Origin: Polyangiaceae bacterium
GTDB lineage: Bacteria; Myxococcota_A; Polyangia; Polyangiales; Polyangiaceae
Length of the DNA: 45,415 nucleotides
Reading direction: 5' to 3'
NCBI GenBank assembly: GCA_020848455.1
Contig: JADLAB010000439.1
Span: 1 to 45,415, forward strand
A program made the translations under genes and the position numbers. The notes under the pieces were generated by a model. That model saw only the letters and a program-made list of their open reading frames with translations. It was not told the origin of the DNA and did no database searches. Shown here piece after piece: positions 7,933 to 16,919 of the stretch. How positions within the stretch are numbered: the stretch's first letter is position 1; each line of letters opens with the position of its first letter.

Positions 7933-9753
7933 CTAGAAGTCCGGCTCGCAGAACAGGGCGTCGCCGCAGCGCCGCAGCGCCTCCTGCACCGCGGCCGCGT
8001 CCGGCGGCCGATCCGCGGGCGACTTCGCCATGAGCAGAGCGATGAGCGCGTTGACGGGCGCGGGGAGCAGCGGCGATTGCGGCACGGGAGCCGACAGGTG
8101 CCGCAGCGCGGTCTCGACCTCGTCGTCGCCGTCGTAGGGCGGCTCGCCGGTGACGAGGAAGTGCAGCGTCGCACCGAGACTGTAGATGTCGGTGCGCGCG
8201 TCGACGGCGCGCCCCTGGACCTGCTCGGGCGCCATGAAGGCCGGCGTCCCCACCACCACGCCCGCCCCCACTTGTCCGGCGCGCACCGCGATGCCGAAAT
8301 CCGCGACCTTCACGACGCCCTCGCTCCCGAACACGAGGTTGCTCGGCTTCACGTCGCAGTGGAAGATGCCGCGCTCGTGGGCGGCGCCGAGGCCGGCGGC
8401 GGCCGCGCCGAGCGCCTCGAGCGCCGCCGCGGGGGTCATGGGTCCCTGCCGCAGGACGAGCTCGTCGAGGTTCGGCCCCGGCAGGTGCTCCATCACGAAG
8501 AAGTGGCGGCCCTGATCGCTGCCGGCGAAGTAGATCTGCACCACGTTCGGGTGGTTGAGCCGGGCGACGGCGCGCGCCTCACCGAGGAAGCCGACGACCC
8601 AGTCCACGTTGCGGGCCACGTCGCTCTTCAGCACCTTGATCGCGACCTCGCGGCCGAGCCCGGGATCCCGGCCCATGTAGACGAGGCCCATGCCGCCCTC
8701 GGCGAGCAGCGGACCGACGCGGTAGCCCGCGAGGGTGCGCGGCATCGGCTCGGCGCGCGCCGAAGGCGGCGTCGGCTCGGTCGGGTACACGCTGTGCTCC
8801 GAGCGCTGCTCGAGGAGCGAGCGCGCCGCCTCGAGCACCGTCCGCGGCGCGAACGGCTTCGCCACGCTCACCATGCCGGGCCCGAGGTGCGGCGCGAGGT
8901 TGGCCGCCGCCGAGCACACGACGACGCGCACCTGGGGCTCGTCCGCACGGATGATGCGCACGGCGTCGAGACCGCTCATGATCGGCATGTTCACGTCGAG
9001 CACCAGCACGTCCGGTCGCAGCTTGCGGAACTGCTCGACGACCTCGCGCCCGTTGCGCGCCTCGCCGACGACCTCGAACTCGCTGCCCTCGAACTCCATC
9101 CGGATCGCCATGCGCACGACGGGGCTGTCGTCGGCGATGACGACGGTCCTCACGGGCGACCGGGCGCTCGGCGCCTCCGCCGCCACGGGCTCGAGGGCGC
9201 GGCCGGCGAAGGCGCCGATGCACACGCACCCGATCTCGTGCGCGACCACCAGCGTCGCCATCGGTTCCGGCGCCTCGCTCAGGAGCTCGCCCGGCCCGCG
9301 CAGCGCGACCGGGCTCGAGACCGACAGGCGCGCGTCCACCTCTGCCACCGCGCGACACGCCACCCGGTTCACGAGCTCGGTGAGCGCGCCCTCGATCCAC
9401 TCGGCGCGCGCGGCGGGCGCGTCGGGCAGGCGCGTGCGCGTCAGCGCGAAGGAGAACTTCTCGCCGAGCACGCGCCCGATGTCGGCGTCGAGCTCGAAGG
9501 CGAGGGCCACGACCGGCGCTGCAGCCGCCCCCTCCACGCCGATCGGCGCCGGCAGCTCGCAGCCGATCACGATGGTGAGGTCGGCCGCCGTGAGCCGCGC
9601 CGTGCGCTCGGGCCCCGTCACCGGCTCGGGGAGCATCACACCGAGCTCGACGAGCACGTCCGCGAGCGCGTCGGCCGCGACCGCGCACCAGCGCGCCAGA
9701 TCCGGAGCGCCGGGGCCCTTCGGCCCCTTGCCCCTCGGGCCATCGTCCGTCAT
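7933..9753 (-). CDS. CheX/CheC-like + receiver + Ser/Thr kinase fusion
   Basis: A 606-residue cytoplasmic protein with three modules. Residues ~15-190 resemble a CheX/CheC-type domain and carry the ExxN phosphatase motif once (E126, N129 in ALTELVNRVA). Residues ~203-315 form a complete receiver: acidic pair D208-D209, phosphoacceptor D253 (VLDVNMPIMSGLD), S281 and K299. Residues ~342-600 are a Hanks-type kinase with a glycine loop (AEGGMG), K373, E392, a catalytic loop at 465-472 reading HCDVKPSN (Cys where Arg is usual), DFG at 485 and an APE-like segment. It is the last gene of the che operon, 12 bases after cheB. I infer that CheA phosphorylates its receiver and so links the chemosensory pathway to Ser/Thr phosphorylation. 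The CheX assignment is the least certain part. Confidence 0.85.
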   Translation of the reverse strand: MTDDGPRGKGPKGPGAPDLARWCAVAADALADVLVELGVMLPEPVTGPERTARLTAADLTIVIGCELPAPIGVEGAAAAPVVALAFELDADIGRVLGEKFSFALTRTRLPDAPAARAEWIEGALTELVNRVACRAVAEVDARLSVSSPVALRGPGELLSEAPEPMATLVVAHEIGCVCIGAFAGRALEPVAAEAPSARSPVRTVVIADDSPVVRMAIRMEFEGSEFEVVGEARNGREVVEQFRKLRPDVLVLDVNMPIMSGLDAVRIIRADEPQVRVVVCSAAANLAPHLGPGMVSVAKPFAPRTVLEAARSLLEQRSEHSVYPTEPTPPSARAEPMPRTLAGYRVGPLLAEGGMGLVYMGRDPGLGREVAIKVLKSDVARNVDWVVGFLGEARAVARLNHPNVVQIYFAGSDQGRHFFVMEHLPGPNLDELVLRQGPMTPAAALEALGAAAAGLGAAHERGIFHCDVKPSNLVFGSEGVVKVADFGIAVRAGQVGAGVVVGTPAFMAPEQVQGRAVDARTDIYSLGATLHFLVTGEPPYDGDDEVETALRHLSAPVPQSPLLPAPVNALIALLMAKSPADRPPDAAAVQEALRRCGDALFCEPDF

Positions 9754-9765
9754 GAGGCTGCCCCG

Positions 9766-10800
9766 CTACTCGCTGCCTTGCGCATGTCCTCCCCCTGTGG
9801 CGGTCGACGCCGCACCGGCGAGCGCGACGAGCCGCGCGGCGATCTCGGCGGGCGCGGCGACCTCGTCGGCCGCACCGAGCTCCACGGCTGCCCGCGGCAT
9901 GCCGTAGACCGCACACGACGTCGCCTCCTGCGCGATCGTGTGGCCCCCCGACGCGCGCAGGGCCTTGAGGCCGCGCGCCCCGTCGCTGCCCATGCCGGTC
10001 AGGATGACTCCGACCCGCACGCGTTCCCGGCAGCGGGCGAGCGACTCGAACAGGACGTCGGCGGACGGCTTGTGGCCGCCGATCGCCGGGGCGTCGGTCA
10101 CGCGCAGCTGGCCGCCGTCCTCCACGCCGAGGTGCCGGTCGCAAGGCGCGACGTAGACGCACCCGGGGGCGAGCTGCTCGCCGTCCTCCGCGACCTTGAC
10201 CGGGCGACCGACGACGCCCCCGAGCCAGGCGACGAACTGGTCCAGGAACCCCTCGGTCATGTGCTGGACGACCACGATCGGCGCCACGAAGCTCCCGGGC
10301 AGCTCGCCCAGGATGCGCGCGAGCACCGGCGGCCCCCCGGTCGAGACCGCCACGGCCACGATGGCGCCGTCGACCGGCGCGCGCAGCACCGCGCCGCTCG
10401 CGCGCGGCACCTCGACCTCGGGCCGCGGCGCCCGGGCAGCGGTGGCGCGCAACGCCCGACACAGCTCGGCGCTGCCCCGCGGCCCGAGGTGGAGCCGCAC
10501 CACGTCGAGCGCGCCGGCCCGCGAGAGCGCGTGGATGGCCGCCGGCGACAGCTGTCCCTCGTCGAAGACGACGATCGGCGTACGCAGCTGCCGCTTCAGC
10601 TCCGCGACCACGCGCGCCGCCCCGTCGGGCAGGCTCGCGCCGACGAGAATGACGTCGGGCCGCGATTTCCGGGCGACGCGCAGCGCCTCCGCCCCGCCTC
10701 GGGCCACGGCGACGACGGCGAGATCGCGTTCGCCGTCGAGCGCGCGCTGCAGCGCCGCGCGCACGGGCTCGTAGTACTCGACGAGCAGGACGGCGATCAA
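9766..10800 (-). CDS. cheB: CheB-type methylesterase with degenerate receiver
   Basis: CheB removes methyl groups from, or deamidates, chemoreceptor glutamates. The catalytic domain (~145-335) has the full triad: Ser153 in AVSTGG, His180 in VVQHM and Asp273 in LTGMGSDG. The N-terminal ~110 residues have receiver-like spacing but lack the chemistry. The acidic cluster is replaced by VEYYEP, and the phosphoacceptor position reads VGASLP instead of LDVEMP. I see no conserved Lys. Phosphorylation-controlled activation therefore seems lost. I place the start at a TTG (10800) overlapping the cheA stop (TTGA), with GGAG nine bases upstream; no better start exists before the receiver sequence. The protein is 344 residues. 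Confidence 0.88.
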   Translation of the reverse strand: MIAVLLVEYYEPVRAALQRALDGERDLAVVAVARGGAEALRVARKSRPDVILVGASLPDGAARVVAELKRQLRTPIVVFDEGQLSPAAIHALSRAGALDVVRLHLGPRGSAELCRALRATAARAPRPEVEVPRASGAVLRAPVDGAIVAVAVSTGGPPVLARILGELPGSFVAPIVVVQHMTEGFLDQFVAWLGGVVGRPVKVAEDGEQLAPGCVYVAPCDRHLGVEDGGQLRVTDAPAIGGHKPSADVLFESLARCRERVRVGVILTGMGSDGARGLKALRASGGHTIAQEATSCAVYGMPRAAVELGAADEVAAPAEIAARLVALAGAASTATGGGHAQGSE

Positions 10801-13076
10801 GGCGTCGCACTCCGCCGCAGCAGCTGGTCGAGCAGGCTGCGCATGCTCTCGCGCACGAAGTCCTTCTTGATCACGTAGGCGTCGGCCCCGACCTCCACGC
10901 CCCGGAGCTGGTCGGCGGCCCCGTCGGCGGAGGTGAGCAGCACGACCGGCAGGTGCGCGAGCCGTGGGCTCGCGCGCACCGAGCGCGTCAGATCGAAGCC
11001 GTCCATGTTGGGCATGTTGGCGTCGGTGACGAGCACGTCGAAGGACTCGGCCTCGAGCGCACCGAGCGCCTGCAGCCCGTCCGCAGCCGTCACGACCCGA
11101 TAGCCGAGCGCGCCGAGCTCGCCGGCGACGAGCATCCGCGTCGTCACCGAGTCGTCGACCACGAGCGCGCGCCGAACGGTGGTGCGGCGCCGGGCGGGCT
11201 CGTCGCCGCCGAGCGCACCGGCCAGCCCCTCCGTCACGAGGCCCTCGAGGTCGAGCACGGGCGCGACCCTGCCGTCGTCGAGGACCGTGGCCCCGGCCAG
11301 CACGCCGATCGCGCGGAGCGGCCCCGGCAGGTCCTTCAGGATCATGGGCCGCTCGCCGAGGATCACGTCGACCGTCACGGCCAGGCGGCGGCGGCCCGCG
11401 GCGAGCACCACGACCTGCAGGGTGCCGCCGTCGCCGGGCCGGAGCGGCAGCTCCCGGCGATCGAGCAGCGCCGCGAGCGAGGCGAGTCGCACGGGCCCCG
11501 CCTCGATGTGCGCGGTCGGCACGCCGTGCAACGGCCGCACCTCCGCGACCGGCAAGCGCGCCACGCGCTCCACGCCGGCGAGCGGCAGCGCGTAGAGCTC
11601 GCCGCCGGCCGACACGACGAGCCCCCGTGTGGCGGCCACCGTCAGCGGCACGTCGAGCGTGAAGGTCGTCCCGGCGCCGGCCGCGGAGACGACCGTCACC
11701 TGCCCGCGCAGGCGCTCGACCGCGTCGCGCACCACGGAGAGCCCGACGCCCCGTCCGGCCGCCGCGGTGGCCTCGGTGCGCGTCGAGAACCCCTCGCGGA
11801 AGATGAGCTCGAGCACCGCCTCGTCGCCGAGATCCGCCGCCACCGCTTCGGACACGAGCTGCTCGCGCACCGCCCGCGCGCGCACCGCGCCCACGTCCAC
11901 CCCCCGCCCGTCGTCGCTCACCACGAGGGCGACCCGGTGGCCGCGCGACTCGGCCGCGAGCACGATGCGGCCGGCGCTGCTCTTGCCCGCGGCCTCGCGC
12001 TCGTGCGGCGCCTCGAGCCCGTGGGCGACCGCGTTGCGCAAGAGGTGCACGAGCGGCGCCTTCAAGCCCTCGAGCACGCGCTTGTCGAGGCGCACGTCGC
12101 CGCCGCGCAGCTCGACCTCGACGCGCTTGTCGAGCGCCCGCGCCCAGTCGCGACACGGGCGCGCCAGCGTCTCGAAGAGCGTGCTCGCGGGCAACATGCG
12201 CAGGGCGCGCAGCTCCTCGAGCAGCGTGCCGGCCGCGGTGGCGAGGCGCTCCGCGTCGGTCGAGACGTCCCACGCGCTCGCCCCGAGGCGCTGGTGGACG
12301 CGCCCGAGCTCGGCGGCGAGCGCCCCGTCGCCCGCGCGGTGACCCCGCTCGCCCGCCCGCACCTGCAGCAGCTGCTCGAGCTGCCCCTCGACCGCCGAGA
12401 TGCCGTCGATGCGGTGTCGCAGGCGCGCCACGCCGACCGCGAGGTCTTCGGCCTGAGCCAGCACCGCGTCGAGGCGCTCGGTCGACACGCGCAGCGCGCG
12501 CACCTCGAGCGCGCCGCCGGCGTCGCGCGGCTCCTGGGTGGCGCCGGCCCGCGCGGTGTCGGGCGGCGGCACCTCGGCGGCGCGGCTCGACGGCACGGCC
12601 TGCGCGGGCGCGCTCGCGGGGATGGCCCCCGACGACGCGGGCCCGGCCGCGCTCGACCCCACTCCAGTGGCGAGCGCCCCGAGCGCGCGGGTGGTGCGGA
12701 CGAGCTCCTCGAGCTCCGCCGCGGGCACGGGCTTGCCCTCCGCGGCGCGGCGCGTCCAGACGGGCACCACGTCGAGCGCTCCGAGCACACCGGACACGAG
12801 CGGGGACAGATCGGTGGGCGGCGCGCGCCCCACGGCGAGGACGGCGGTCTCGAGCTCGTGGATGAGGCCCGCGATCTCGCCGAGCCCGACGATGGCGGAC
12901 GAGCCCTTCAGGGTGTGCAGCGTGCCGCCGATCTCACCGAACAGACGCGCTCGGTCCCCGGGCGCCGCGGCGTCCTCGAGCGACATGAGGGCGCGCCCCA
13001 GGGTGCGGACGAGCTCGGCCGACTCGTCGCGGAAGACCCCGAGCAAGGCGGCGCGGCGGCGCTCGGCGATCGGCAT
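10797..13076 (-). CDS. cheA: hybrid histidine kinase CheA with C-terminal receiver
   Basis: A 759-residue hub kinase of the chemosensory system. The HPt domain (~8-115) has phosphorylatable H54 in LHTLKGSS. A Pro/Ala linker follows, with no recognisable CheY-binding P2 domain. The dimerisation and ATPase regions contain the N box (LVHLLRNAVAHG, ~343-353), G1 (VVSDDGRGVD, ~386) and G2 (GRGVGLSVV, ~441). A CheW-like regulatory domain spans ~480-620, and a complete receiver spans ~635-755 (DD at 641-642, phosphoacceptor D685 in VTDANMPNMDGF, late Lys in VIKKDF). The CheA-CheY arrangement is like FrzE and WspE, where the receiver often acts as a phosphate sink or output. It starts three bases after the MCP stop. 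Confidence 0.96.
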   Translation of the reverse strand: MPIAERRRAALLGVFRDESAELVRTLGRALMSLEDAAAPGDRARLFGEIGGTLHTLKGSSAIVGLGEIAGLIHELETAVLAVGRAPPTDLSPLVSGVLGALDVVPVWTRRAAEGKPVPAAELEELVRTTRALGALATGVGSSAAGPASSGAIPASAPAQAVPSSRAAEVPPPDTARAGATQEPRDAGGALEVRALRVSTERLDAVLAQAEDLAVGVARLRHRIDGISAVEGQLEQLLQVRAGERGHRAGDGALAAELGRVHQRLGASAWDVSTDAERLATAAGTLLEELRALRMLPASTLFETLARPCRDWARALDKRVEVELRGGDVRLDKRVLEGLKAPLVHLLRNAVAHGLEAPHEREAAGKSSAGRIVLAAESRGHRVALVVSDDGRGVDVGAVRARAVREQLVSEAVAADLGDEAVLELIFREGFSTRTEATAAAGRGVGLSVVRDAVERLRGQVTVVSAAGAGTTFTLDVPLTVAATRGLVVSAGGELYALPLAGVERVARLPVAEVRPLHGVPTAHIEAGPVRLASLAALLDRRELPLRPGDGGTLQVVVLAAGRRRLAVTVDVILGERPMILKDLPGPLRAIGVLAGATVLDDGRVAPVLDLEGLVTEGLAGALGGDEPARRRTTVRRALVVDDSVTTRMLVAGELGALGYRVVTAADGLQALGALEAESFDVLVTDANMPNMDGFDLTRSVRASPRLAHLPVVLLTSADGAADQLRGVEVGADAYVIKKDFVRESMRSLLDQLLRRSATP

Positions 13077-13079
13077 GGC

Positions 13080-14465
13080 TCAGAGGTCCTTCGCGATCGA
13101 GCCCATGCTCTCGGCGAGCGAGCGCAGCTCGCGCGCCGCGGTCTCGAGCTGCTTCGTGCCGACCACCGAGTCGCCGGTCGCCTGCGCGATGTTGCTCATG
13201 GCGCCTGCGACCTGATCGATGCCGATCGACTGCTGGCGCGCGGCGACGGCGATCTGCTTGGCGGCCTGCGACGAGTCGGAGATGGTGCCGGTCAGCTTGG
13301 CGATGCGGGCGCTCGCCGTGGTCGCGAGCTGCACCCCCTCCTCGACCTTGCGGCTGCCGTCCTCGGTGGTCTTGACCACGGAGCGGATCACCTTCTGGAT
13401 CTCGCCGAGGATGCCGCGGATCTGGGTCGTGGAGCGCTTGGAGTGCTCCGCGAGCTTGCGCATCTCGGCCGCCACGACCGCGAAGCCCTTGCCGAACTCG
13501 CCCGCCTTGGCCGCCTCGATCGAGGCGTTGAGCGCCAGCATGTTGGTCTGCTCCGCCAGCTCGTTCACCGTCGCGACGATGTCGCCGATGCGCGAGGCCT
13601 GCTCGGACCGCTGCACGACGCTCTCGGCGCTGCCCGTCACCTTCTCGCGCGTGGCGCTCGCCGCCTTGATGCTCTCCTCCATCGCCCCGACGCCCTCGAG
13701 GGCCACCGCCTCCGAGCGCTCGGCGAGGTCGATGACCGACTGGGCGTGCTCGGCGGCCTGCTGGGCCGCGTGGTTGATCTGCTTCAGCGTGCTGCTCGTC
13801 TCGCTCACCGCGGCGGACTGCTGCGAGAGGCTCGCGTTCTGCTCGCTCGCCGTCGCGAGTAGCTGCGAGACCACCGGTGTGAGCTGCGCGGTGGCGCCCT
13901 TGAACATCTTGAGCAGGCGCGTCTTCTCGGCGAGCCCGTCGATGTCGGAGAGATCGTGCAGCATGCAGAACAGGCCGACGACCTGCCGGATCGAGGTGCG
14001 CAGTGGGCCGGCGTTGAGCAGGAAGCGCACCTTCGCGCCGCGCCCCGTCACGAGCGTGCACCGGAGCGAGGCCGCCGCCGTGGCGCTGGTCACGCAGGCC
14101 TGGAGCGCGCCGAGGACCTCGGGCTCCTCGGTGCGGAGGAAGTCGGCGAGCGGCTGGCCCGCGAGCTCGGCGGGGGTGCGGGCACAGAGCTTGGCGAACG
14201 CCTCGTTGCAGAAGGTGAGCTTGAAGTGGGTGTCCGTGGTGAAGAACGGCTCCACGATGCCGTGCTTCACGCAGTTCGCGAAGGCGAGCTCGTTGCCGAG
14301 CAGCAGCACCTGCTTGTCGACGTTCGCGGCGTAGGTCTCGAGCGCCTGGATCTTGCTCCTCAGGGCGGCGACGTCCTCGACGACCGGCGCCTTCGGCGCG
14401 CGTGCACCGCCCCTCGGGGCGACCTTGCGCGGACGCCCTGCACGTGCAGCTTCCTTGTTCGACAT
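13080..14465 (-). CDS. soluble PAS-containing methyl-accepting chemotaxis protein
   Basis: A 461-residue chemoreceptor without membrane segments, so it probably senses in the cytoplasm. A basic N-terminus (~1-35) and a short coiled coil precede a PAS-like domain (~60-185: [20 protein letters not shown] through [11 protein letters not shown]). The MCP signalling domain (~200-455) carries the hairpin tip: [20 protein letters not shown], followed by [23 protein letters not shown]. The ATG at 14465 has a strong GGAGGAG upstream, and longer in-frame extensions run through the preceding gene. It lies between the two-CW gene and cheA. The ligand or cofactor is not evident. PAS domains can bind haem, flavin or small molecules, and I see no diagnostic residue. 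Confidence 0.93.
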   Translation of the reverse strand: MSNKEAARAGRPRKVAPRGGARAPKAPVVEDVAALRSKIQALETYAANVDKQVLLLGNELAFANCVKHGIVEPFFTTDTHFKLTFCNEAFAKLCARTPAELAGQPLADFLRTEEPEVLGALQACVTSATAAASLRCTLVTGRGAKVRFLLNAGPLRTSIRQVVGLFCMLHDLSDIDGLAEKTRLLKMFKGATAQLTPVVSQLLATASEQNASLSQQSAAVSETSSTLKQINHAAQQAAEHAQSVIDLAERSEAVALEGVGAMEESIKAASATREKVTGSAESVVQRSEQASRIGDIVATVNELAEQTNMLALNASIEAAKAGEFGKGFAVVAAEMRKLAEHSKRSTTQIRGILGEIQKVIRSVVKTTEDGSRKVEEGVQLATTASARIAKLTGTISDSSQAAKQIAVAARQQSIGIDQVAGAMSNIAQATGDSVVGTKQLETAARELRSLAESMGSIAKDL

Positions 14466-14566
14466 GTCTCCTCCACGTATACCGGGCGCCGCGGCGCGGC
14501 ACCCCAAGGCGCTGGCCTGCGAGCCCGTCGCGGACAAGCCCGTGGCGCAGCGAGCCCGACGGGCTG

Positions 14567-14842
14567 CTAGATCTGGCCCGACATGACCTGCCGGTAGAAG
14601 TCGCACATCTGGCAGTTGCCGAGCTTCTCGGCGAAGGTGCCCTGCACCTCGCCGCCGCACAGCGTCCCGGCCACGAGCCAGCAGTCGCGCCCGTGGCCAT
14701 GCGCCGCCGGACAGGCACCGAGCTCCACCTCCTTGGCACCCCCGATCTCGCGCCCGCAGCGCTGGCGCTCCCAGCAGTTGGGCGCGGCAGGCGCCTGCCC
14801 TGCCCGGACACCACTCACGGACTTCTTCTGCTTCGTGGCCAT
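14567..14842 (-). CDS. two-CW domain Cys-rich small protein
   Basis: A 91-residue protein matching the two-CW type domain seen next to or fused with bacterial chemoreceptors. It has paired CW motifs ([14 protein letters not shown] and [17 protein letters not shown]) and a C-terminal [12 protein letters not shown], giving eight Cys in all. A basic, disordered leader covers residues ~1-22. The ATG at 14842 has AAGGAG five bases upstream, sitting on the stop of the preceding cheW. The Cys spacing suggests metal or redox sensing, for example an Fe-S cluster or zinc, but no function is established for this protein. Being encoded immediately upstream of the PAS receptor suggests that the two act together as a sensory unit. 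Confidence 0.75.
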   Translation of the reverse strand: MATKQKKSVSGVRAGQAPAAPNCWERQRCGREIGGAKEVELGACPAAHGHGRDCWLVAGTLCGGEVQGTFAEKLGNCQMCDFYRQVMSGQI

Positions 14843-14844
14843 GT

Positions 14845-15471
14845 TCACTCCTTCTCGTGCGGATCCTTGAGCGTCTCGTCGGATGGCGAGACCGCACCCG
14901 AGAGCCGGTGCTCGAGCAGCAGCGCGGCGAGGTCGACCAGGACCAGGCTGCCGTCGACGATGCCGGCGATGTGCGAGGCCCCGCCGACGGGCGGCGTGAC
15001 ACGGCTCGGAGCCACGTCCTCGATGCCCTCCACGGCCTCGACCAAGAGCCCTACCTCGTCGCCCGGTGCCCCCACGACGATCACCTTGGTGAGATCGGCG
15101 ATGCCGCTGCGCGACAGGCCGAGCAGGGCCCCGAGATCGACCAGGAGCAGCACCTCGCCCCGCCGGTTCGTGACCCCGGCGACGAACGGGCCGGCGCGCG
15201 GGATGCGCGTGACCGACGACAGCGGCAGGAGCTCGACCGCGAGCCCGGCGTCGAGCCCGTAGCGACCGCCGGCACAGCCCACGACGAGCACGCTGCGCAG
15301 CGCGGTCGCGGGCGCCGTGTCGGCCTCGGTGCCCTGGGCGAGCGCGCGTGCCCGCTCGCGCAGGATCTCGAGGACGCGCTCCTCGCTCGGGGCCGCGACG
15401 AGCGCCTGCTCGGCGTGGTCGAGCCGCCGGTGGATCTCGGCCCAGTCGACGCGCGCGCGGCTGGCCGTCAT
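14845..15471 (-). CDS. cheW: CheW-type coupling protein
   Basis: A 208-residue protein. Residues ~58-195 form a CheW-like double SH3 fold ([20 protein letters not shown], then [20 protein letters not shown] and [18 protein letters not shown]). An extra helical N-terminus (~1-55) is not typical of plain CheW. CheW bridges receptor and CheA in the signalling array. It starts by ATGA overlap with cheR, so the two are translationally coupled. It is one of two CheW-like genes in the operon. Two versions may serve different receptors or compete for CheA. Confidence 0.9.
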   Translation of the reverse strand: MTASRARVDWAEIHRRLDHAEQALVAAPSEERVLEILRERARALAQGTEADTAPATALRSVLVVGCAGGRYGLDAGLAVELLPLSSVTRIPRAGPFVAGVTNRRGEVLLLVDLGALLGLSRSGIADLTKVIVVGAPGDEVGLLVEAVEGIEDVAPSRVTPPVGGASHIAGIVDGSLVLVDLAALLLEHRLSGAVSPSDETLKDPHEKE

Positions 15472-16919
15472 CGCGCGTCCCTCTCGCTCGCGAGGCGGCT
15501 CGTGATGATGCGCCGCAACCATTCCGCGGTGATCTCGTCGGAGCCCGGCAGCACGTCGCGGTCGGAGCGCTCGGCGAGCGCCTCGAGCGCGTTGAGCAGA
15601 AAACCGCGCGCCTCCGCGGCGCGCCCGTCGGCCGCGACGAGCTCCGCCATGCCGAACGACGCGAGCGCGAAGGACGGGTCGAAGTAGAGCGCGCGGCGCA
15701 GACTGGCGGCGGCCTCTGCGCGCCGGCCCTCGGCGCCTCGCAGGTGGCCGAGCAGGTAGTGCGCCGGCGCCGAGCTCGGCTCGAGCGCCACCCACTGCTC
15801 GGCCCAGCGCTCCGCGTCCGCCGCCGCACCGCGCGCCGCACCGGCCAGCGCCTCGCTGCGCACGCGCTCGAGGTCCGGCGGGGCGGCGGGCTCGGCCCTG
15901 GTCCGCGGCGCGCGCGGCGCGACGGGCGCGGGCCGCGCCGCCTCGCGGGCGGCACTGCGCGCGCTCGAGCTCGGCCGGTGCGCGGGCCGCACCTCGGCGC
16001 TGCGCGCCGCGCCGGTGCGCTCGGCCGGGCGCCGGAAGACCATCGTCGCGCCGCGCGCCGAGACCCGCTCGAGCCCGACGATGCGCGCGGGCAAGGGATC
16101 GGAAGGGCCGAAGAACGCGAAGCCCGCATCGTGCAAGCAGGTCGCGAGGCGCGCGACCACGCGCGCCACGACCTCGGCATCGAAGTAGATGAACACGTTC
16201 CGGCAGAACACGACGTCGAGCCCCCCCGTCCGCGCACCGGGATCGGGGTAGCCCGCCCCGGCGAGGTTGAGCGGCGCGAAGTGCACGAGGCGTCGGAGAT
16301 CCTCGCGCACGCGCCGGACGCCCCGGTCGCCGGCGACGAAGTAGCGGGCCCGCTCGATCGCGTCGACGCCACGCAGCGACCACGGGCCGTAGTCGGCCGC
16401 CCGCGCCTGGTCGAGGTAGCTCGCGTTGATGTCCGTACCGAGCACCTCGACGTTCCAGCCCGGATCGACGGACTCGTGAAGCGCGATGGCGAGCGAGTAG
16501 GCCTCCTCGCCGCCCGCACAGCCCGCGCTCCACGCTCGGAGCGTGCGGTCGGTGGACCCGCGGGCGCGGCGCTGACGTACGAGCTCGGGCACCACGCGCG
16601 CGCGCAGGTAGGCGAACTGCTCGGGCAACCTGAAGAAGTAGCTCTCGCGCACCGTGAGCTCGCCGACGAGGCGCGCGAGCTGCAGGGCGCCCGAGGGATG
16701 CTCGACGAGGCTCGCGAGGTGCTCGGGGGACGCGAGGCCGAGCTCGCTCACGCCGCTCCACACCGCGCGCACGAGATCCGGCCGGTTGTGGCTCCCGAAG
16801 GCGAGACCGCAATGGGCGGTCAACCGGGCGCCGATGCGCTCGAGCGTGGGCTCCGCGATCGCGCGCTCCCGGCCGGTACGCAGAGCGGCGCGCCCGAGCG
16901 GCTCTTCGGGGCCGCTCAT
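15468..16919 (-). CDS. cheR: CheR methyltransferase with TPR-like C-terminus
   Basis: A 483-residue protein. The N-terminal helical CheR domain is at ~20-95. The SAM-binding domain at ~95-300 shows the family motif AGCAGGEEAYSLAIAL, with VLGTDINASYLDQAR and DVVFCRNVFIYFD. After a Pro/Ala/Arg linker (~300-360) the C-terminal ~110 residues have TPR-like helices (AHYLLGHLRGAEGRRAEAAA, then LRRALYFDPSFALASF). This architecture resembles WspC and FrzF of alternative chemosensory systems. It should methylate receptor glutamates, such as those of the nearby PAS-MCP. The ATG overlaps the stop of the upstream cheW (ATGA), and its own stop overlaps the next cheW start. Confidence 0.95.
   Translation of the reverse strand: MSGPEEPLGRAALRTGRERAIAEPTLERIGARLTAHCGLAFGSHNRPDLVRAVWSGVSELGLASPEHLASLVEHPSGALQLARLVGELTVRESYFFRLPEQFAYLRARVVPELVRQRRARGSTDRTLRAWSAGCAGGEEAYSLAIALHESVDPGWNVEVLGTDINASYLDQARAADYGPWSLRGVDAIERARYFVAGDRGVRRVREDLRRLVHFAPLNLAGAGYPDPGARTGGLDVVFCRNVFIYFDAEVVARVVARLATCLHDAGFAFFGPSDPLPARIVGLERVSARGATMVFRRPAERTGAARSAEVRPAHRPSSSARSAAREAARPAPVAPRAPRTRAEPAAPPDLERVRSEALAGAARGAAADAERWAEQWVALEPSSAPAHYLLGHLRGAEGRRAEAAASLRRALYFDPSFALASFGMAELVAADGRAAEARGFLLNALEALAERSDRDVLPGSDEITAEWLRRIITSRLASERDAR

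Noticed and set aside
7690-10878. Plus-strand open frame of more than 1000 codons across the methyltransferase, kinase fusion and cheB.
   Set aside because: It spans several real genes on the other strand, and its composition is Arg/His/Asp-rich with no domain.
10953-13862. Very long plus-strand open frame of about 970 codons opposite cheA and the MCP gene.
   Set aside because: It is rich in Arg/Gly/His/Leu with no recognisable domain. The minus strand encodes complete CheA and MCP proteins. Long antisense frames are expected at this GC content.
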